Notes: a model not told the origin generated them from the letters alone. DNA of 64,000 nucleotides from Bifidobacterium santillanense (GCF_018555385.1 NZ_JAFEJS010000001.1:248001-312000); one strand, 5' to 3'; shown: positions 37,136 to 46,022, numbered from the stretch's first letter. A program made the numbers and translations.

Positions 37136-38158
37136 TCACGACGCCAGCGGCAGCGTGAGCCGCATCACGGTGCCGCTGGCGGATGTCGATTCGACGTCCA
37201 GCGCGCCGCCGTAGCGGTTCGCCACGTCGCGCGCCAACGCGAGGCCCAGCCCGTATCCCTGATGCGTGGTGCCGTCGTCGTCGCGCGCGAATCTGCGGAA
37301 CAGCCGTTCGGGGTTCTCCCCGATGCCGGGACCGTGGTCGCTCACGCGGATGGTGGCGTCGCCGCGGTGATGATAGCCGAGCGAGACGGTCACGTGAGTG
37401 CCGTCGGGCGCATGCGCGACGGCGTTGTCCAGCACGGCGACGAGACAGCGCGAGAGTCCCACGGCGTTGCCCCGCACGATGAGATGCGCGGGGTCGCCGT
37501 CGATGCGCTTGTCGATGACGACCCCGCGCTTGTCGGCGAGGGGTCTCACCGCATCGACCGACTGGTCGATGACGCCGGCGAGCGGCACCGGCTCGGTGTC
37601 GACGGCGCCGCGGGCCGCGACGAGCAGGTCGGTGATGATGGCGTTCATGCGGTCCACGTCGCCCCTCAGATCGGCGAGGGCCCCGTCGATGGGCTGTCCG
37701 TGCGCACGACGGAAGTCGATCAGGTCGATGCGTGTGGAGATGACGGCGAGCGGCGTCTTGAGCTCGTGGCTGGCGTCGGCGACGAAGTCCTTCTGCAGTT
37801 CGAACGCGTGCTCGAGCGGCGCGACCTCCTTGCGCGAGTAGTACCGTCCGACGAGGGCGACCGCGGCGACGACGCCGAGCACGAACAGGACGGTGAAGCC
37901 GATGGCCTTGCGCGTGTCGATGATCATCATGCCGGATCCGAACTGCTCGGTGACGCTCATGGCGTTCGGGTCGAGGCCCCGCTCGGTGAATTCGTGCCGC
38001 GAGCCGAGCAGCACGCCGAGGATGTAGATGACGCCGCCGACGACGGTGATGACCGCCATCGCGATGGTCATGCGCAGGCTGATGAGTCCGGCGACATGCC
38101 CGCCGCGCCCGATGTCGGTGCGGCTGTCCGTGGTGTGTCCGTCCATGGTTGCCCCCAT
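37136..38158 (-). CDS. sensor histidine kinase, two-component system
   Basis: This 340-residue kinase has two membrane segments (about residues 29-50 and 88-110) flanking a short extracellular loop, no evident HAMP, then the phosphoacceptor H-box DASHELKTPLAVI, N-box AVLDNAVAHAPDG, G1 SDHGPGIG, and G2 GYGLGLALARDVA. Start 38158 (MGATMDGHTT) has GGAAGGAAGC; the alternative 38221 would overlap the regulator stop in an ATGA arrangement. The gene follows its OmpR-type regulator directly. The signal is unknown. Confidence 0.93.
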   Translation of the reverse strand: MGATMDGHTTDSRTDIGRGGHVAGLISLRMTIAMAVITVVGGVIYILGVLLGSRHEFTERGLDPNAMSVTEQFGSGMMIIDTRKAIGFTVLFVLGVVAAVALVGRYYSRKEVAPLEHAFELQKDFVADASHELKTPLAVISTRIDLIDFRRAHGQPIDGALADLRGDVDRMNAIITDLLVAARGAVDTEPVPLAGVIDQSVDAVRPLADKRGVVIDKRIDGDPAHLIVRGNAVGLSRCLVAVLDNAVAHAPDGTHVTVSLGYHHRGDATIRVSDHGPGIGENPERLFRRFARDDDGTTHQGYGLGLALARDVANRYGGALDVESTSASGTVMRLTLPLAS

Positions 38159-38217
38159 TGCTTCCTTCCGCTGTTCGTCGAACCCGGATCGATCGTCCCC
38201 GTCGGTGCGGCCGAACC

Positions 38218-38976
38218 TCATTCGCGCGGATCCCCGATGCGGTAGCCGCGCCCGCGCACGGTGTCGATGATGCGTCGCGTGGTCTTGCCGCGCACGTACG
38301 AGACGTACACGTCGACGGCGCCGATGTCGCTGCCGTCGGAGAACGCGCCGCGCAGGATCTCCTCGCGCGTGAACACATGGTCGGGCGAGGACGCGAGCGT
38401 GGCGAGCAGCTTCGACTCGGTCTCGGTCAGGGACGTCGCACGTCCGTCGGGGTCCTCGATGACGTTGCTGCCGGGCTTGAGCAGCCAGTCGCCGATCGTC
38501 ACGGCCGCGGCCTGCGCATGGAACCCCCGCAGCAGGGCGCGCAGCCGGGCCTCGAGCTCGGCGAAGTGGAACGGCTTGGTCAGATAGTCATTGGCGCCGG
38601 CGTCGAGGCCGTCGACGATGTCGTCGACCTCGGCGAGGGCGGTGAGCATGAGCGCCGGCGTGGTGACGCCTGCGGCGCGCAGTCGCCTGACCAGGTCGAG
38701 ACCGTCGCCGTCGGGCAGTCGCCGGTCGACGACGAGCGCATCGTATCGGCCCTCCCTGAGCAGCCCGCGCGCCTCGCCCTCGGAGCGCGCCCAGTCGACG
38801 CGATGGTCGGTGCCGAGCATCTCGGCCGTCATCGCCCCCAGGTCGGGGTCGTCCTCGACGAACAGGACGGCGGGCAGCAGAAGCCGTTCGGGGCTCTCGG
38901 CGAAGGCGCCGCTCCGTCCCGCCGCCGCGCCCCGCGCATCCGTATCGTTGCCGTCGGCCGTTCGTCCCGTCGCCAT
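38218..38976 (-). CDS. response regulator, OmpR/PhoB type
   Basis: This 252-residue regulator starts with about 35 low-complexity residues before the receiver (PAVLFVEDDPDLGAMTAEML). The phosphoacceptor aspartate is in DALVVDRRLPDGDGL, and the conserved lysine in NDYLTKPFHF. The C-terminal winged helix contains SLTETESKLLATLASSPDHVFTREEIL. ATG 38976 follows GAGGAGAGGGCG. Translation is probably coupled to the kinase gene. The 5' extension is unusual in the family. Confidence 0.93.
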   Translation of the reverse strand: MATGRTADGNDTDARGAAAGRSGAFAESPERLLLPAVLFVEDDPDLGAMTAEMLGTDHRVDWARSEGEARGLLREGRYDALVVDRRLPDGDGLDLVRRLRAAGVTTPALMLTALAEVDDIVDGLDAGANDYLTKPFHFAELEARLRALLRGFHAQAAAVTIGDWLLKPGSNVIEDPDGRATSLTETESKLLATLASSPDHVFTREEILRGAFSDGSDIGAVDVYVSYVRGKTTRRIIDTVRGRGYRIGDPRE

Positions 38977-39170
38977 CGCCCTCTCCTCGTCGTTCGTGAT
39001 CCGTCCGGCCCGACGACGCGGTCCCGGGAACGCCCTCATCGGATTCCGTCGGCCCCGGCCCCGCGTCCGGCCTTCTCCTACGGTTATATCAGACCTCCGA
39101 ACCGCTAAGGGTGCGCTAAGAAACGCTCGGGGATTGGCTCGGATGATGGCTTGGAAGTACCGTGCGCGGT

Positions 39171-40013
39171 ATGAGTGGAATGAACGTATTCACCGCCGAA
39201 CATGTGTCGTGCGTGGTGCCGTCGCCGGACGGCGACCGCATGATCTTCTCCGGTCTGTCCTTCGCGATCCGCACCGGTGAGATCGTCGATCTGGTGGGCC
39301 CGTCCGGTTCCGGCAAGAGCAGCCTGCTGACGGCGTTCGCGCTGCTGAATCCGCACGCGTCCGGATCGTTCGCATTGGAGGGGCGCGATTCGGGCGACTT
39401 CACGCCGCAGCGGTGGCGCCGCGAGGTGGCGTACCTGCCGCAGAAGCCGATCCTGCCCGGCGAGACGGTGGCCGATGCGATCCGGCTGCCGTACACGTTG
39501 GCGGTGCGCGCCGATGGGGACGCGCCGGCATCCGGCGTCCCGTCGTCCGCCGCCGGCACGCCGACGCGACGCATGGGCTTGGTAGGCCGGTTCGCGCGGC
39601 TTTTCCGGGACGACGACGCGAAGGCCCGCGACCTGCTGCCGGAGGGCCGCATCCGTGCGACGCTGGACGCGATGGGATGCGACGACATCGATCTGACGAG
39701 GGCCCCGCACGACCTGTCCGGCGGTCAGGCGGCACGCGTCTCGCTGGCGCGCACGTTGCTCACGGGCCCGAAGGTGCTGCTGGCCGACGAGGTGGACGCG
39801 GGCCTCGACGACGAGAACGCGGACAGGGTCGCCTCGATCATGGCCGATGCGGCGACGCACGGCATGGCGATCGTCCGCATCAGACACCGTCCCCCGGACG
39901 GCCGGGCCACACGCGTCGTCACGTTGGCGGACGGGGCGCTGAGCGGGTCGGAGACGGGTGACGCGGCGGCCCCGAACGGGGCGCGGAAGCTTCGGAGGAC
40001 GCGGAACGCATGA
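39171..40013 (+). CDS. fetA: FetA-like ABC transporter ATP-binding protein
   Basis: This 280-residue ATPase pairs with the downstream UPF0014 permease, as FetA with FetB, an exporter that protects against iron or peroxide stress. Walker A GPSGSGKSS near residue 43, signature LSGGQAARVSLARTL and Walker B VLLADEVDAGLDDEN are clear. A 45-residue insertion (about 105-160) separates the Q-loop LPQKPILPGE from the signature, longer than typical. ATG 39171 is taken; 39162 GTG and 39180 ATG are possible. The permease begins 13 bases downstream. Confidence 0.85.
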   Translation: MSGMNVFTAEHVSCVVPSPDGDRMIFSGLSFAIRTGEIVDLVGPSGSGKSSLLTAFALLNPHASGSFALEGRDSGDFTPQRWRREVAYLPQKPILPGETVADAIRLPYTLAVRADGDAPASGVPSSAAGTPTRRMGLVGRFARLFRDDDAKARDLLPEGRIRATLDAMGCDDIDLTRAPHDLSGGQAARVSLARTLLTGPKVLLADEVDAGLDDENADRVASIMADAATHGMAIVRIRHRPPDGRATRVVTLADGALSGSETGDAAAPNGARKLRRTRNA

Positions 40014-40026
40014 GGGAGGAGCGCGC

Positions 40027-40827
40027 ATGAGCGGCAATGCATACGACATCGACGTATGGGGACTGGTCGTCGCCCTAGCCATGGTGGCCGTGGCCGCCGG
40101 CGTGAGCGGACTGATGCGCATGGGCATCGGCAGGACCTTGTTGTGGTCGGCCTGCCGAGCTTTGCTGCAGCTGTGTGCGATGGGTTTCGTCATCGGCTAT
40201 GTGATCCGAGCGAACAACGTGTTCCTCGTCTTCGCGATGATCGGCGTGATGCTCGTCGCCGCCGTACAGATTACGCTCTCCCGTGCCAAGGGAGTGCCGA
40301 AGGGACTGGCGGGGCCGGTGTTGCTGAGCCTGACGATCACGATGCTGCTGATGATCACGCTGGTCACCGAACTCGTGGTGCGACCGCACCCGTGGTACGC
40401 GCCGCAGCTGGTCGTGCCGTTGACCGGCATGCTGCTCGGCAACACGGTCTCCGCGCTGGCGGTCGGCCTGAGCCGGTTCTACGAGAGCATGGACGAACGG
40501 CGCGACGAGATCGACACGATGCTCGCGCTCGGCGCCACCGCATGGGAGGCGGCACGTCCGTCGATCGTCTCCTCGATCCGACTGGGGCTCCTGCCGACGA
40601 TGGCGACGCTCGCCTCCTGCGGCATCGTGACGATCCCCGGCATGATGGCCGGTCAGGTCATCGCCGGCGGCGACCCGCTGGAGGCCGCGAAATACCAGTT
40701 CGTCGTGTTCGCGGCGATCTCGGCGCTGACGCTCGTAGCCGACGGTCTGATCATGGCCATGGTCTACCGCACCTGCTTCACCGCCGACGACCAGTTCAGG
40801 CCGCGGGACATGCGTGGAACGCGCTGA
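40027..40827 (+). CDS. fetB: FetB-like ABC transporter permease (UPF0014)
   Basis: This 266-residue membrane protein has about 7 segments and the UPF0014 hallmarks RALLQLCAMGFVIGYVI near residues 44-60, PLTGMLLGNTVSALAVGLSR, RRDEIDTMLALGATAWEAARP and ATLASCGIVTIPGMMAGQ. It exports metal, probably iron, with FetA. ATG 40027 has GGGAGGAGCGC. A strong terminator follows directly. No regulator is next to the pair. Confidence 0.9.
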   Translation: MSGNAYDIDVWGLVVALAMVAVAAGVSGLMRMGIGRTLLWSACRALLQLCAMGFVIGYVIRANNVFLVFAMIGVMLVAAVQITLSRAKGVPKGLAGPVLLSLTITMLLMITLVTELVVRPHPWYAPQLVVPLTGMLLGNTVSALAVGLSRFYESMDERRDEIDTMLALGATAWEAARPSIVSSIRLGLLPTMATLASCGIVTIPGMMAGQVIAGGDPLEAAKYQFVVFAAISALTLVADGLIMAMVYRTCFTADDQFRPRDMRGTR

Positions 40828-40829
40828 GC

Positions 40830-40890
40830 GGTCCGTTCCGTGGGGTGCCCGGTCGATGTGGATCGGGCACCCCACGGAACGGACCTTTCT
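40830..40890 (+). terminator. strong intrinsic terminator after fetB
   Basis: A 22-bp perfect stem (40830-40851 with 40864-40885), 12-base loop, followed by TTTCTCTCTTTGT. Confidence 0.9.
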
Positions 40891-40974
40891 CTCTTTGTAT
40901 TTCCCGTATTTACGTTGCCCTATCCCCTATCGGCGGCTGTGAGCGCTACCATGAGAGGTATGGAGAATGATTCC

Positions 40975-42609
40975 ATGTTTGGTAGTGAAGAAAACAGAGA
41001 AAACAGCAATAACGACGACAGCCGCGCGAATGCGGCGATCGACCGCTCGTGGCTGAACGAGGCCAAGGAAAGCATCGGCCAGTGGTCGTACATCATGCTC
41101 AGGGACGCGGACGACCACGACATCGACTGGGATTGGGTGCGTTCGCTTGACCTGGTCAACGGCATCGGCGCGGCCTCCCCCGCCGACTACGAGGCGGGAG
41201 CGGCCTCGAACGTGCACGACCTGCTCAAGGCCGATCTGGAGATCCGAGATCGACTTGAGGCGATCATCGCGAAGATGAGCATGACGTTCATGCGTGACTT
41301 CGACCGTCGCATCACGACGTACGATCTGCCGCGTGCACTTGCCTACGCGGACCGCAGGCTCAACGACCAGATCCAGCTGCTGCGCGACCGTGGCATCGCC
41401 GAGGGATTGTGGACCGTCACGGACGAGGAGCGCCAACGCGTCACCGTGCCGGTGCTCGCCGCGGCGAAGGAGGGTGTGGTCGTCGACGACATTCAGGACC
41501 GCACCGCCGAGATCGTCAATGCACGCGCCGAGCAGCGCAAGGCCGATCGCGCCAAGCGCGAGGAGTCGCGCCGGCATCGCGAGCAGGCGTTGTTCGAGGC
41601 CGACGAGGTGAAGTACGGTTCCGTCGAGGCCGGACCGGACGAGTCCGCTCCGGCCGATTCCAGCTCCGACGCCGGCAGCCCCGACTACCTCATCGAGGGA
41701 CAGCCCGTCATCAACGACGACAACCCGGCCGTACCGTCGGTCGAGCACGTCGACGAGAACGAGACCGCCGTGCCCGAGGCACGATTCGAGAAGTCCCGCC
41801 ATGCGGCCGCCGAGCATGTGGCCGAGCACGCCGCCGCGCGTCCGAAGGACTACTGGCGCGAGGTGTTCCTCCCGGGGCGCGACGTGGACAAGGTCATGGG
41901 CATCGATCTGGAGACGAACGGCACCGAACCGTACCGCACCTACATCATCGACGTCGGATTCGAATACATGAACATGAAGTCGCCCCGTCCGGCCGACGCC
42001 CCCACCGGATACCGCTACGACAAGGACTACTACGAGGGCGGCGACGCGTACGACCAGCACCGGTACTCGTTCGGCGTGACCCCGGAGGCCGCCCGTCACG
42101 GCAACCCGTTCATCATCCAGCTGACCGGCATCGACATCAAGGAGCGCGTCGGCGCGGACTACCCGCTGTTCGATGAGGACTTCGAGGCACAGGCCGACCT
42201 GCTGAAGCGACTCGTCTCGCAGCCGTTCGTGGCGCACATGGCCACCTTCGAGCACAGCTTCTTCATGCTCAACGTCAAGGGATATGCGGAGGCGTATCGC
42301 AATGGGCATGTGACCATCATCGACACGCTGCCGATGAGCCGCCTGTGGGACGAGGGATCCATCCCCAGTGAGGAGCATCCCGACGGCGACAACCGCCTCG
42401 ACGCGTACGCGAAGCGTCAGGGCGCGCTGCACGAGGACGACGCCGAACGTCATCTCGGTCTCGAGGACACGCATATCATGCTGCTCGCGATGAAGCATCA
42501 CCTCACCCAGCTCAAGGCCGAGGCTCGAGGACCGTGGGGCCCTGGCGGCAAGGCCGGCGTCGGCGGCAAGCGCATCATCAACTACCGTCGCCGTCACTGG
42601 AGGCGCTGA
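40975..42609 (+). CDS. DnaQ-like DEDD 3'-5' exonuclease domain protein
   Basis: This 544-residue protein has a C-terminal DEDD exonuclease fold: Exo I GIDLETNGTEPYRTYIID near residue 305, Exo II around FVAHMATFEHSFFML near 425, and Exo III HLGLEDTHIML near 500. The N-terminal 290 residues are an unusual acidic and helical extension, with a coiled-coil-like, arginine-rich stretch (RAEQRKADRAKREESRRHRE) near 185-205. Start 40975 (MFGSEENREN) is preferred because GGAGA lies 9 bases before it; 40951 and 40960 are alternatives. It is probably involved in DNA or RNA repair or turnover. Two hairpins follow. Confidence 0.85.
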   Translation: MFGSEENRENSNNDDSRANAAIDRSWLNEAKESIGQWSYIMLRDADDHDIDWDWVRSLDLVNGIGAASPADYEAGAASNVHDLLKADLEIRDRLEAIIAKMSMTFMRDFDRRITTYDLPRALAYADRRLNDQIQLLRDRGIAEGLWTVTDEERQRVTVPVLAAAKEGVVVDDIQDRTAEIVNARAEQRKADRAKREESRRHREQALFEADEVKYGSVEAGPDESAPADSSSDAGSPDYLIEGQPVINDDNPAVPSVEHVDENETAVPEARFEKSRHAAAEHVAEHAAARPKDYWREVFLPGRDVDKVMGIDLETNGTEPYRTYIIDVGFEYMNMKSPRPADAPTGYRYDKDYYEGGDAYDQHRYSFGVTPEAARHGNPFIIQLTGIDIKERVGADYPLFDEDFEAQADLLKRLVSQPFVAHMATFEHSFFMLNVKGYAEAYRNGHVTIIDTLPMSRLWDEGSIPSEEHPDGDNRLDAYAKRQGALHEDDAERHLGLEDTHIMLLAMKHHLTQLKAEARGPWGPGGKAGVGGKRIINYRRRHWRR

Positions 42610-42628
42610 GCTGCGGATGCTCTGCCTA

Positions 42629-42684
42629 AATGAACATCGTGTCGTCTGTTTCGGTATGCTACAACAGACGACACGATGTTCATT
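42629..42684. terminator. 22-bp hairpin downstream of the exonuclease gene
   Basis: Perfect stem 42629-42650 with 42663-42684, 12-base loop. It starts 20 bases after the exonuclease stop. Confidence 0.8.
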
Positions 42685-42715
42685 GTTATGTGGCGTCGGC
42701 TTCTCGCCACATAAC
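42685..42715. terminator. second hairpin, 11-bp
   Basis: GTTATGTGGCG with CGCCACATAAC (loop 9 bases), directly abutting the previous hairpin. Together they form a double terminator that insulates the crcB operon. Confidence 0.65.
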
Positions 42716-42762
42716 GATCAACTTGCGCGTCGGATTGTCGCCGGAGCGAGTATGCTCACGCA

Positions 42763-42848
42763 CAGGCGATGGAACCCGCCAGAAACCCGTCTTGCCGCCC
42801 TGCGCCACGGATCGGTTTCGAACCGCATACCGCTGATAGTTCCTACAC
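42763..42848 (+). ncRNA. fluoride riboswitch (crcB motif)
   Basis: The stretch contains GGCGATGGAACCCGCC followed by GAAACC, and ends with GCTGATAGTTCCTAC. These match the crcB-motif ends (GGNGAUGG...CGCC, and CUGAUGNCUCCUAC-type), and GGAAC pairs with GTTCC as P1-type pairing in known members. The central arm (about 42788-42826), with the hairpin GGTTTCGAACC, is longer than in small members. It lies 64 bases before crcB, in the 5' leader; a TATGCT -10 candidate is at 42751. Fluoride binding would release expression of both channels. Confidence 0.85.
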
Positions 42849-42912
42849 AACCATTCCAACATAGGGACCGTTGTGTCTTCAGCGACCTCCAGCGGCGCCC
42901 GGAAAGGCAATC

Positions 42913-43425
42913 ATGAGTCAGTCGTCGTCGACCTCGACGCTGCATCGTTTCCCCGCTATCCATCCGGATATCTTCCTCGTCGTCTTCGTCGGCGGATCCA
43001 TCGGCACGGCATTGCGCTACGCGTTCGCACTGATTCCCGCGAGCGGCGACTTCCATACGGGTACGCTGATCGCCAACCTCATCGCCTGTTTCTGCTATGC
43101 GGGGCTGACGACGTTCCTCTCGGGGTCCGCATCCACCCGATTCGGCGTCGCGCTCGGTGCGCGCGGCAGGGAGTATGCGAGCCGCGGTCTCGGCATGGGG
43201 CTGTGCGGAGGACTGTCCACTATGTCCACACTGGCGTTGGAATGCTTCACCGCGATTCATTCGGGCGACGCGTCCGTCGGCATCCTGTATCTGCTTGCGA
43301 CGTTCGCGCTCGGCATCCTGTGCGCCGTGCTGGGTACGAACGTCGGCTCGCGACTCGCCGTCACGGTCGTCGGCCGCGCAAATGGGTCCGGAGATGTTGC
43401 GGACATCACGCGGGAGGAGGCGTGA
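42913..43425 (+). CDS. crcB: fluoride channel subunit CrcB/Fluc, first copy
   Basis: This 170-residue protein has four membrane segments and the Fluc signature: VVFVGGSIGTALRYAF near residue 22, GTLIANLIACFCYAGLTTF (conserved asparagine), and GLGMGLCGGLSTMSTLALEC near 92-112. It exports fluoride as part of a dual-topology pair with the next gene. ATG 42913 follows GGAAAGGCAATC. The N- and C-termini extend beyond the minimal family. Expressed from a riboswitch leader. Confidence 0.93.
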   Translation: MSQSSSTSTLHRFPAIHPDIFLVVFVGGSIGTALRYAFALIPASGDFHTGTLIANLIACFCYAGLTTFLSGSASTRFGVALGARGREYASRGLGMGLCGGLSTMSTLALECFTAIHSGDASVGILYLLATFALGILCAVLGTNVGSRLAVTVVGRANGSGDVADITREEA

Positions 43426-43427
43426 CG

Positions 43428-43799
43428 ATGACCATGCTTCTTCCGATTCTCATCTGTCTGTGCGGAGGAGCCGGCGCGTCCTGCCGGTATCTTCTGGACG
43501 CCACCGTCAAAACATACTGGACGAAGGCGTTCCCGCTTTCCACGTTCATCATCAATCTCGTCGCCGGTCTGTTGGCCGGTCTCGTCGCCGCTCTGGCGAT
43601 GAATGCGGCGATCAACGAATCATGGCGACTGCTGCTCGCCACCGGGTTCCTCGGCGGGTTCTCCACTTTCTCCACGGCGATCAACGAGATCGTGACGCTC
43701 GCGCGCGGACATGACCGTCTCACCGCATCGTGCTATGCGGTCTCCAGCATCATCGTGCCGCCGCTCGCCGTCGCGCTCGGCTTCATCCTCGTCGTCTGA
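43428..43799 (+). CDS. crcB: fluoride channel subunit CrcB/Fluc, second copy
   Basis: This 123-residue protein is the short Fluc partner: CLCGGAGASCRYLLDATVK at the N-terminus, STFIINLVAGLLAGLVAAL, GFLGGFSTFSTAINEIVTL (the fluoride-path phenylalanines) and a fourth segment at the end. It begins 2 bases beyond the first copy's stop, with GGGAGGAGGCG before ATG 43428. Such adjacent, oppositely oriented pairs assemble into a heterodimer. Confidence 0.94.
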   Translation: MTMLLPILICLCGGAGASCRYLLDATVKTYWTKAFPLSTFIINLVAGLLAGLVAALAMNAAINESWRLLLATGFLGGFSTFSTAINEIVTLARGHDRLTASCYAVSSIIVPPLAVALGFILVV

Positions 43800-43820
43800 A
43801 CGGCGAACGGCGGCACGACG

Positions 43821-44351
43821 TCAGATCTCGATGTCGAGCATCGAACGCAGCCAGGAGATCTCGGCGGCGACCTGCGCATCATGCACGGTGATCAGCCCCT
43901 TGCGGTAGGGATCGTCGATGTGGTCGATCGACAGCGGATTGCCGGCGTCGCAGTAGAAGAAATGCACGTCGCCGCGCGACAGCAGATCGTAGCGGCGGCG
44001 CAGCACCGCATCACGATCCGCCTTGTCGGGCACGACGGACAGGAAGGTGAGCACCACGCGCCATCGGTTGAAGTCGGTGATGATGAAGCCGCCGGCGTTC
44101 TTGATCTCCTCGACGAGGCGTTCGCGTCCGGCGGGCTCCAGAGTGAACAGATGGCGCTGCCGTCCATCGCGCACGTCCGTCTTCTCGGAGATCAGCCCGG
44201 CCTTGACGAGACGACCGGTCGCCGGGTAGATCGCGCCGTCGCTGAACTTGCGCATGTCGCCCTGCAGCTGCTCCATCTTCTTGCGCAGCTCGTAGCCGCA
44301 CATCGTCTTCTCGGACAGGAATCCGAGGATCATCATCTCAATCAGGCTCAT
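43821..44351 (-). CDS. PadR family transcriptional regulator
   Basis: This 176-residue protein has the PadR winged helix: SLIEMMILGFLSEKTMCGYELRKKM, then KFSDGAIYPATGRLVKAGLI and GRQRHLFTLEPAGRERL, about residues 2-75, and a C-terminal Vir-type helical domain. ATG 44351 gives the standard start; the frame is open upstream to 44489 but not plausible. It is divergent from the MATE efflux gene and is probably its repressor. Single gene, close behind the converging crcB operon. Confidence 0.92.
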   Translation of the reverse strand: MSLIEMMILGFLSEKTMCGYELRKKMEQLQGDMRKFSDGAIYPATGRLVKAGLISEKTDVRDGRQRHLFTLEPAGRERLVEEIKNAGGFIITDFNRWRVVLTFLSVVPDKADRDAVLRRRYDLLSRGDVHFFYCDAGNPLSIDHIDDPYRKGLITVHDAQVAAEISWLRSMLDIEI

Positions 44352-44479
44352 AGGTTCCAGCTTATCTCGTTTCGACACGTTACGTTCACGGATGAGCCTC
44401 GTTGTCGAGAACGATTCGCTGCGCAGTGGAGCGCGGCGAGTACAGTGTCCAGACGTGGCCCAAACGGGATGTGCCCAAA

Positions 44480-45844
44480 ATGTGCCCAAAACAGGAGGAG
44501 TCCGCCATCGCAGGAGCCGACGCGAAGTATCACGAGATGACGGAAAGCCCCGTCAGGCCGCTGATTCTCAAGCTGTGTCTGCCGGCGGTGATCTCGAATC
44601 TGGTCACCACCGCGTACAACCTCACCGACACTTTCTTCATAGGTCAGCTGGGCACTTCGCAATCGGGAGCGATCGGCATCGCGTTCTCCATCATGACGAT
44701 CCTGCAGGCGCTGGGCTTCTTCTTCGGCAACGGCGCGGGCAACTCGATGAGTCGTGAGCTCGGCAAGCGCAACGACGAACGTGCCTCCCGGCTGCTTGCC
44801 ATAGGCTTCGCCGGCGCGGTCCTGTCCGGTCTGCTCGTTGCCGTCGTCTGTCTGTCGACGCTGCGCCCCCTAGTCGTCGCGCTTGGTTCCACCGCGACCA
44901 TCGCTCCGTACGCCGTGACCTATCTGACGCCGATCCTCGCCGCCGCGCCATGCGTATGCGGCTCGTTCGCCCTGAACGGGCTGCTGCGTTATCAGGGGCA
45001 ATCCGCATACGGCATGATCGGTCTGGTCTCCGGCGCCCTGCTCAACTTCCTGCTCGCTCCGCTGTTCATCTTCGTGTTCGGCATGGGCATTCTCGGCGCA
45101 GGTCTTGCCACCGGCATCTGCCAGACGGTGAGTTTCGTCATCCTGACCGTCATGAGCGCACGGTTCGGCGTGCTGAAGCTCTCGTTGAGCAACTGCCGCC
45201 TCGACCCGCTGCTCCTGCGTGAGATCATCGGGGGCGGTCTGCCCTCGCTGATTCGTCAGGGGGCGGGTTCGATCGCGACCACGTGCGTGAACATCGCCGC
45301 CAACCCGTTCGGCGACGCGGCGATCGCCGGCATGGCCATCGTCATGCGCATCATGCTCGGAGCCAATTCGGTCATCATCGGCCTTGGTCAGGGATTCCAG
45401 CCGGTATGCGGTTACAATTACGGCGCCGCCAAATTCGCCCGAGTGCGCGAGGCCTACTGGTTCTGTGTCACTCTCGCCACCGGCGTGCTGCTCGCGCTGG
45501 GCGTCATCATCTGGATGACCGCGCCGCAACTTGTGGAGATCTTCCGCTCCGACCCGGCCGTAGTCGCCGTGGGCGTAGCGGCGCTGCACTTCCAGTGCGT
45601 GACCGTGGTGCTCAACGGCGTCAACATGATGGGCAACATGATCAGCCAGACGTTGGGGCAGACTGGCATCGCCTCGTTCCTCGCCGTATGCCGTACGGGT
45701 CTCTACCTCGCACCGATCGTGCTCATCCTGCCGCATTTCCTCGGCGTGACCGGTGTCGAGGCCGCGCAGGCCGTGGCCGACGTGCTCACCTTCGTCACCA
45801 CCATCCCGTTCATGCGGCATATCCTCGGCAAGGTGCTGCACTGA
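44480..45844 (+). CDS. MATE family multidrug efflux transporter
   Basis: This 454-residue protein has 12 membrane segments and the MATE pattern: PLILKLCLPAVISNLVTTAYNL, DTFFIGQLGTSQSGAIGIA, the central GLPSLIRQGAGSIATTCVN, and GLGQGFQPVCGYNYGA. It exports cationic drugs by Na+ or H+ antiport. Start 44480 (MCPKQEES) has ACGGGATG upstream; a later ATG at 44537 (MTESPVRP) is also possible. It is divergent from padR. Downstream lies a 158-bp inverted-repeat element. Confidence 0.93.
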   Translation: MCPKQEESAIAGADAKYHEMTESPVRPLILKLCLPAVISNLVTTAYNLTDTFFIGQLGTSQSGAIGIAFSIMTILQALGFFFGNGAGNSMSRELGKRNDERASRLLAIGFAGAVLSGLLVAVVCLSTLRPLVVALGSTATIAPYAVTYLTPILAAAPCVCGSFALNGLLRYQGQSAYGMIGLVSGALLNFLLAPLFIFVFGMGILGAGLATGICQTVSFVILTVMSARFGVLKLSLSNCRLDPLLLREIIGGGLPSLIRQGAGSIATTCVNIAANPFGDAAIAGMAIVMRIMLGANSVIIGLGQGFQPVCGYNYGAAKFARVREAYWFCVTLATGVLLALGVIIWMTAPQLVEIFRSDPAVVAVGVAALHFQCVTVVLNGVNMMGNMISQTLGQTGIASFLAVCRTGLYLAPIVLILPHFLGVTGVEAAQAVADVLTFVTTIPFMRHILGKVLH

Positions 45845-45850
45845 GGATCG

Positions 45851-46008
45851 CAGAGAATCGTTCTCAATAACGAACGTGTGTGCCGCGGCATGTCGCCAAA
45901 CGCACAGGGCTGTTCGGTGATCAGCGGTATTCCGGTCTTTTCGCGGATGTTCGATTGTGCGGGAATGTGCATCCGACACACACGTTCGTTATTGAGAACG
46001 ATTCTCTG
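45851..46008. repeat. 158-bp element with 32-bp perfect terminal inverted repeats
   Basis: Bases 45851-45882 and 45977-46008 are exact reverse complements, each containing GAGAATCGTTCTC and AACGAACGTGTGTG. The 94-base inside has no open gene. It sits between the converging MATE and merR genes. The outer word CGAGAACGATTCGCTG near 44405, upstream of the MATE gene, resembles the right end (TGAGAACGATTCTCTG). It could be a terminator, a MITE or a regulator-binding repeat. Confidence 0.6.
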
Positions 46009-46022
46009 AACGACGCCCCGTC

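Noticed and set aside
40830..40890. mobile-element end
   Set aside because: A perfect stem followed by a T-rich run directly after fetB is an ordinary terminator.
45851..46008. insertion sequence
   Set aside because: Inverted ends are present but there is no transposase; listed as a repeat of unknown type.
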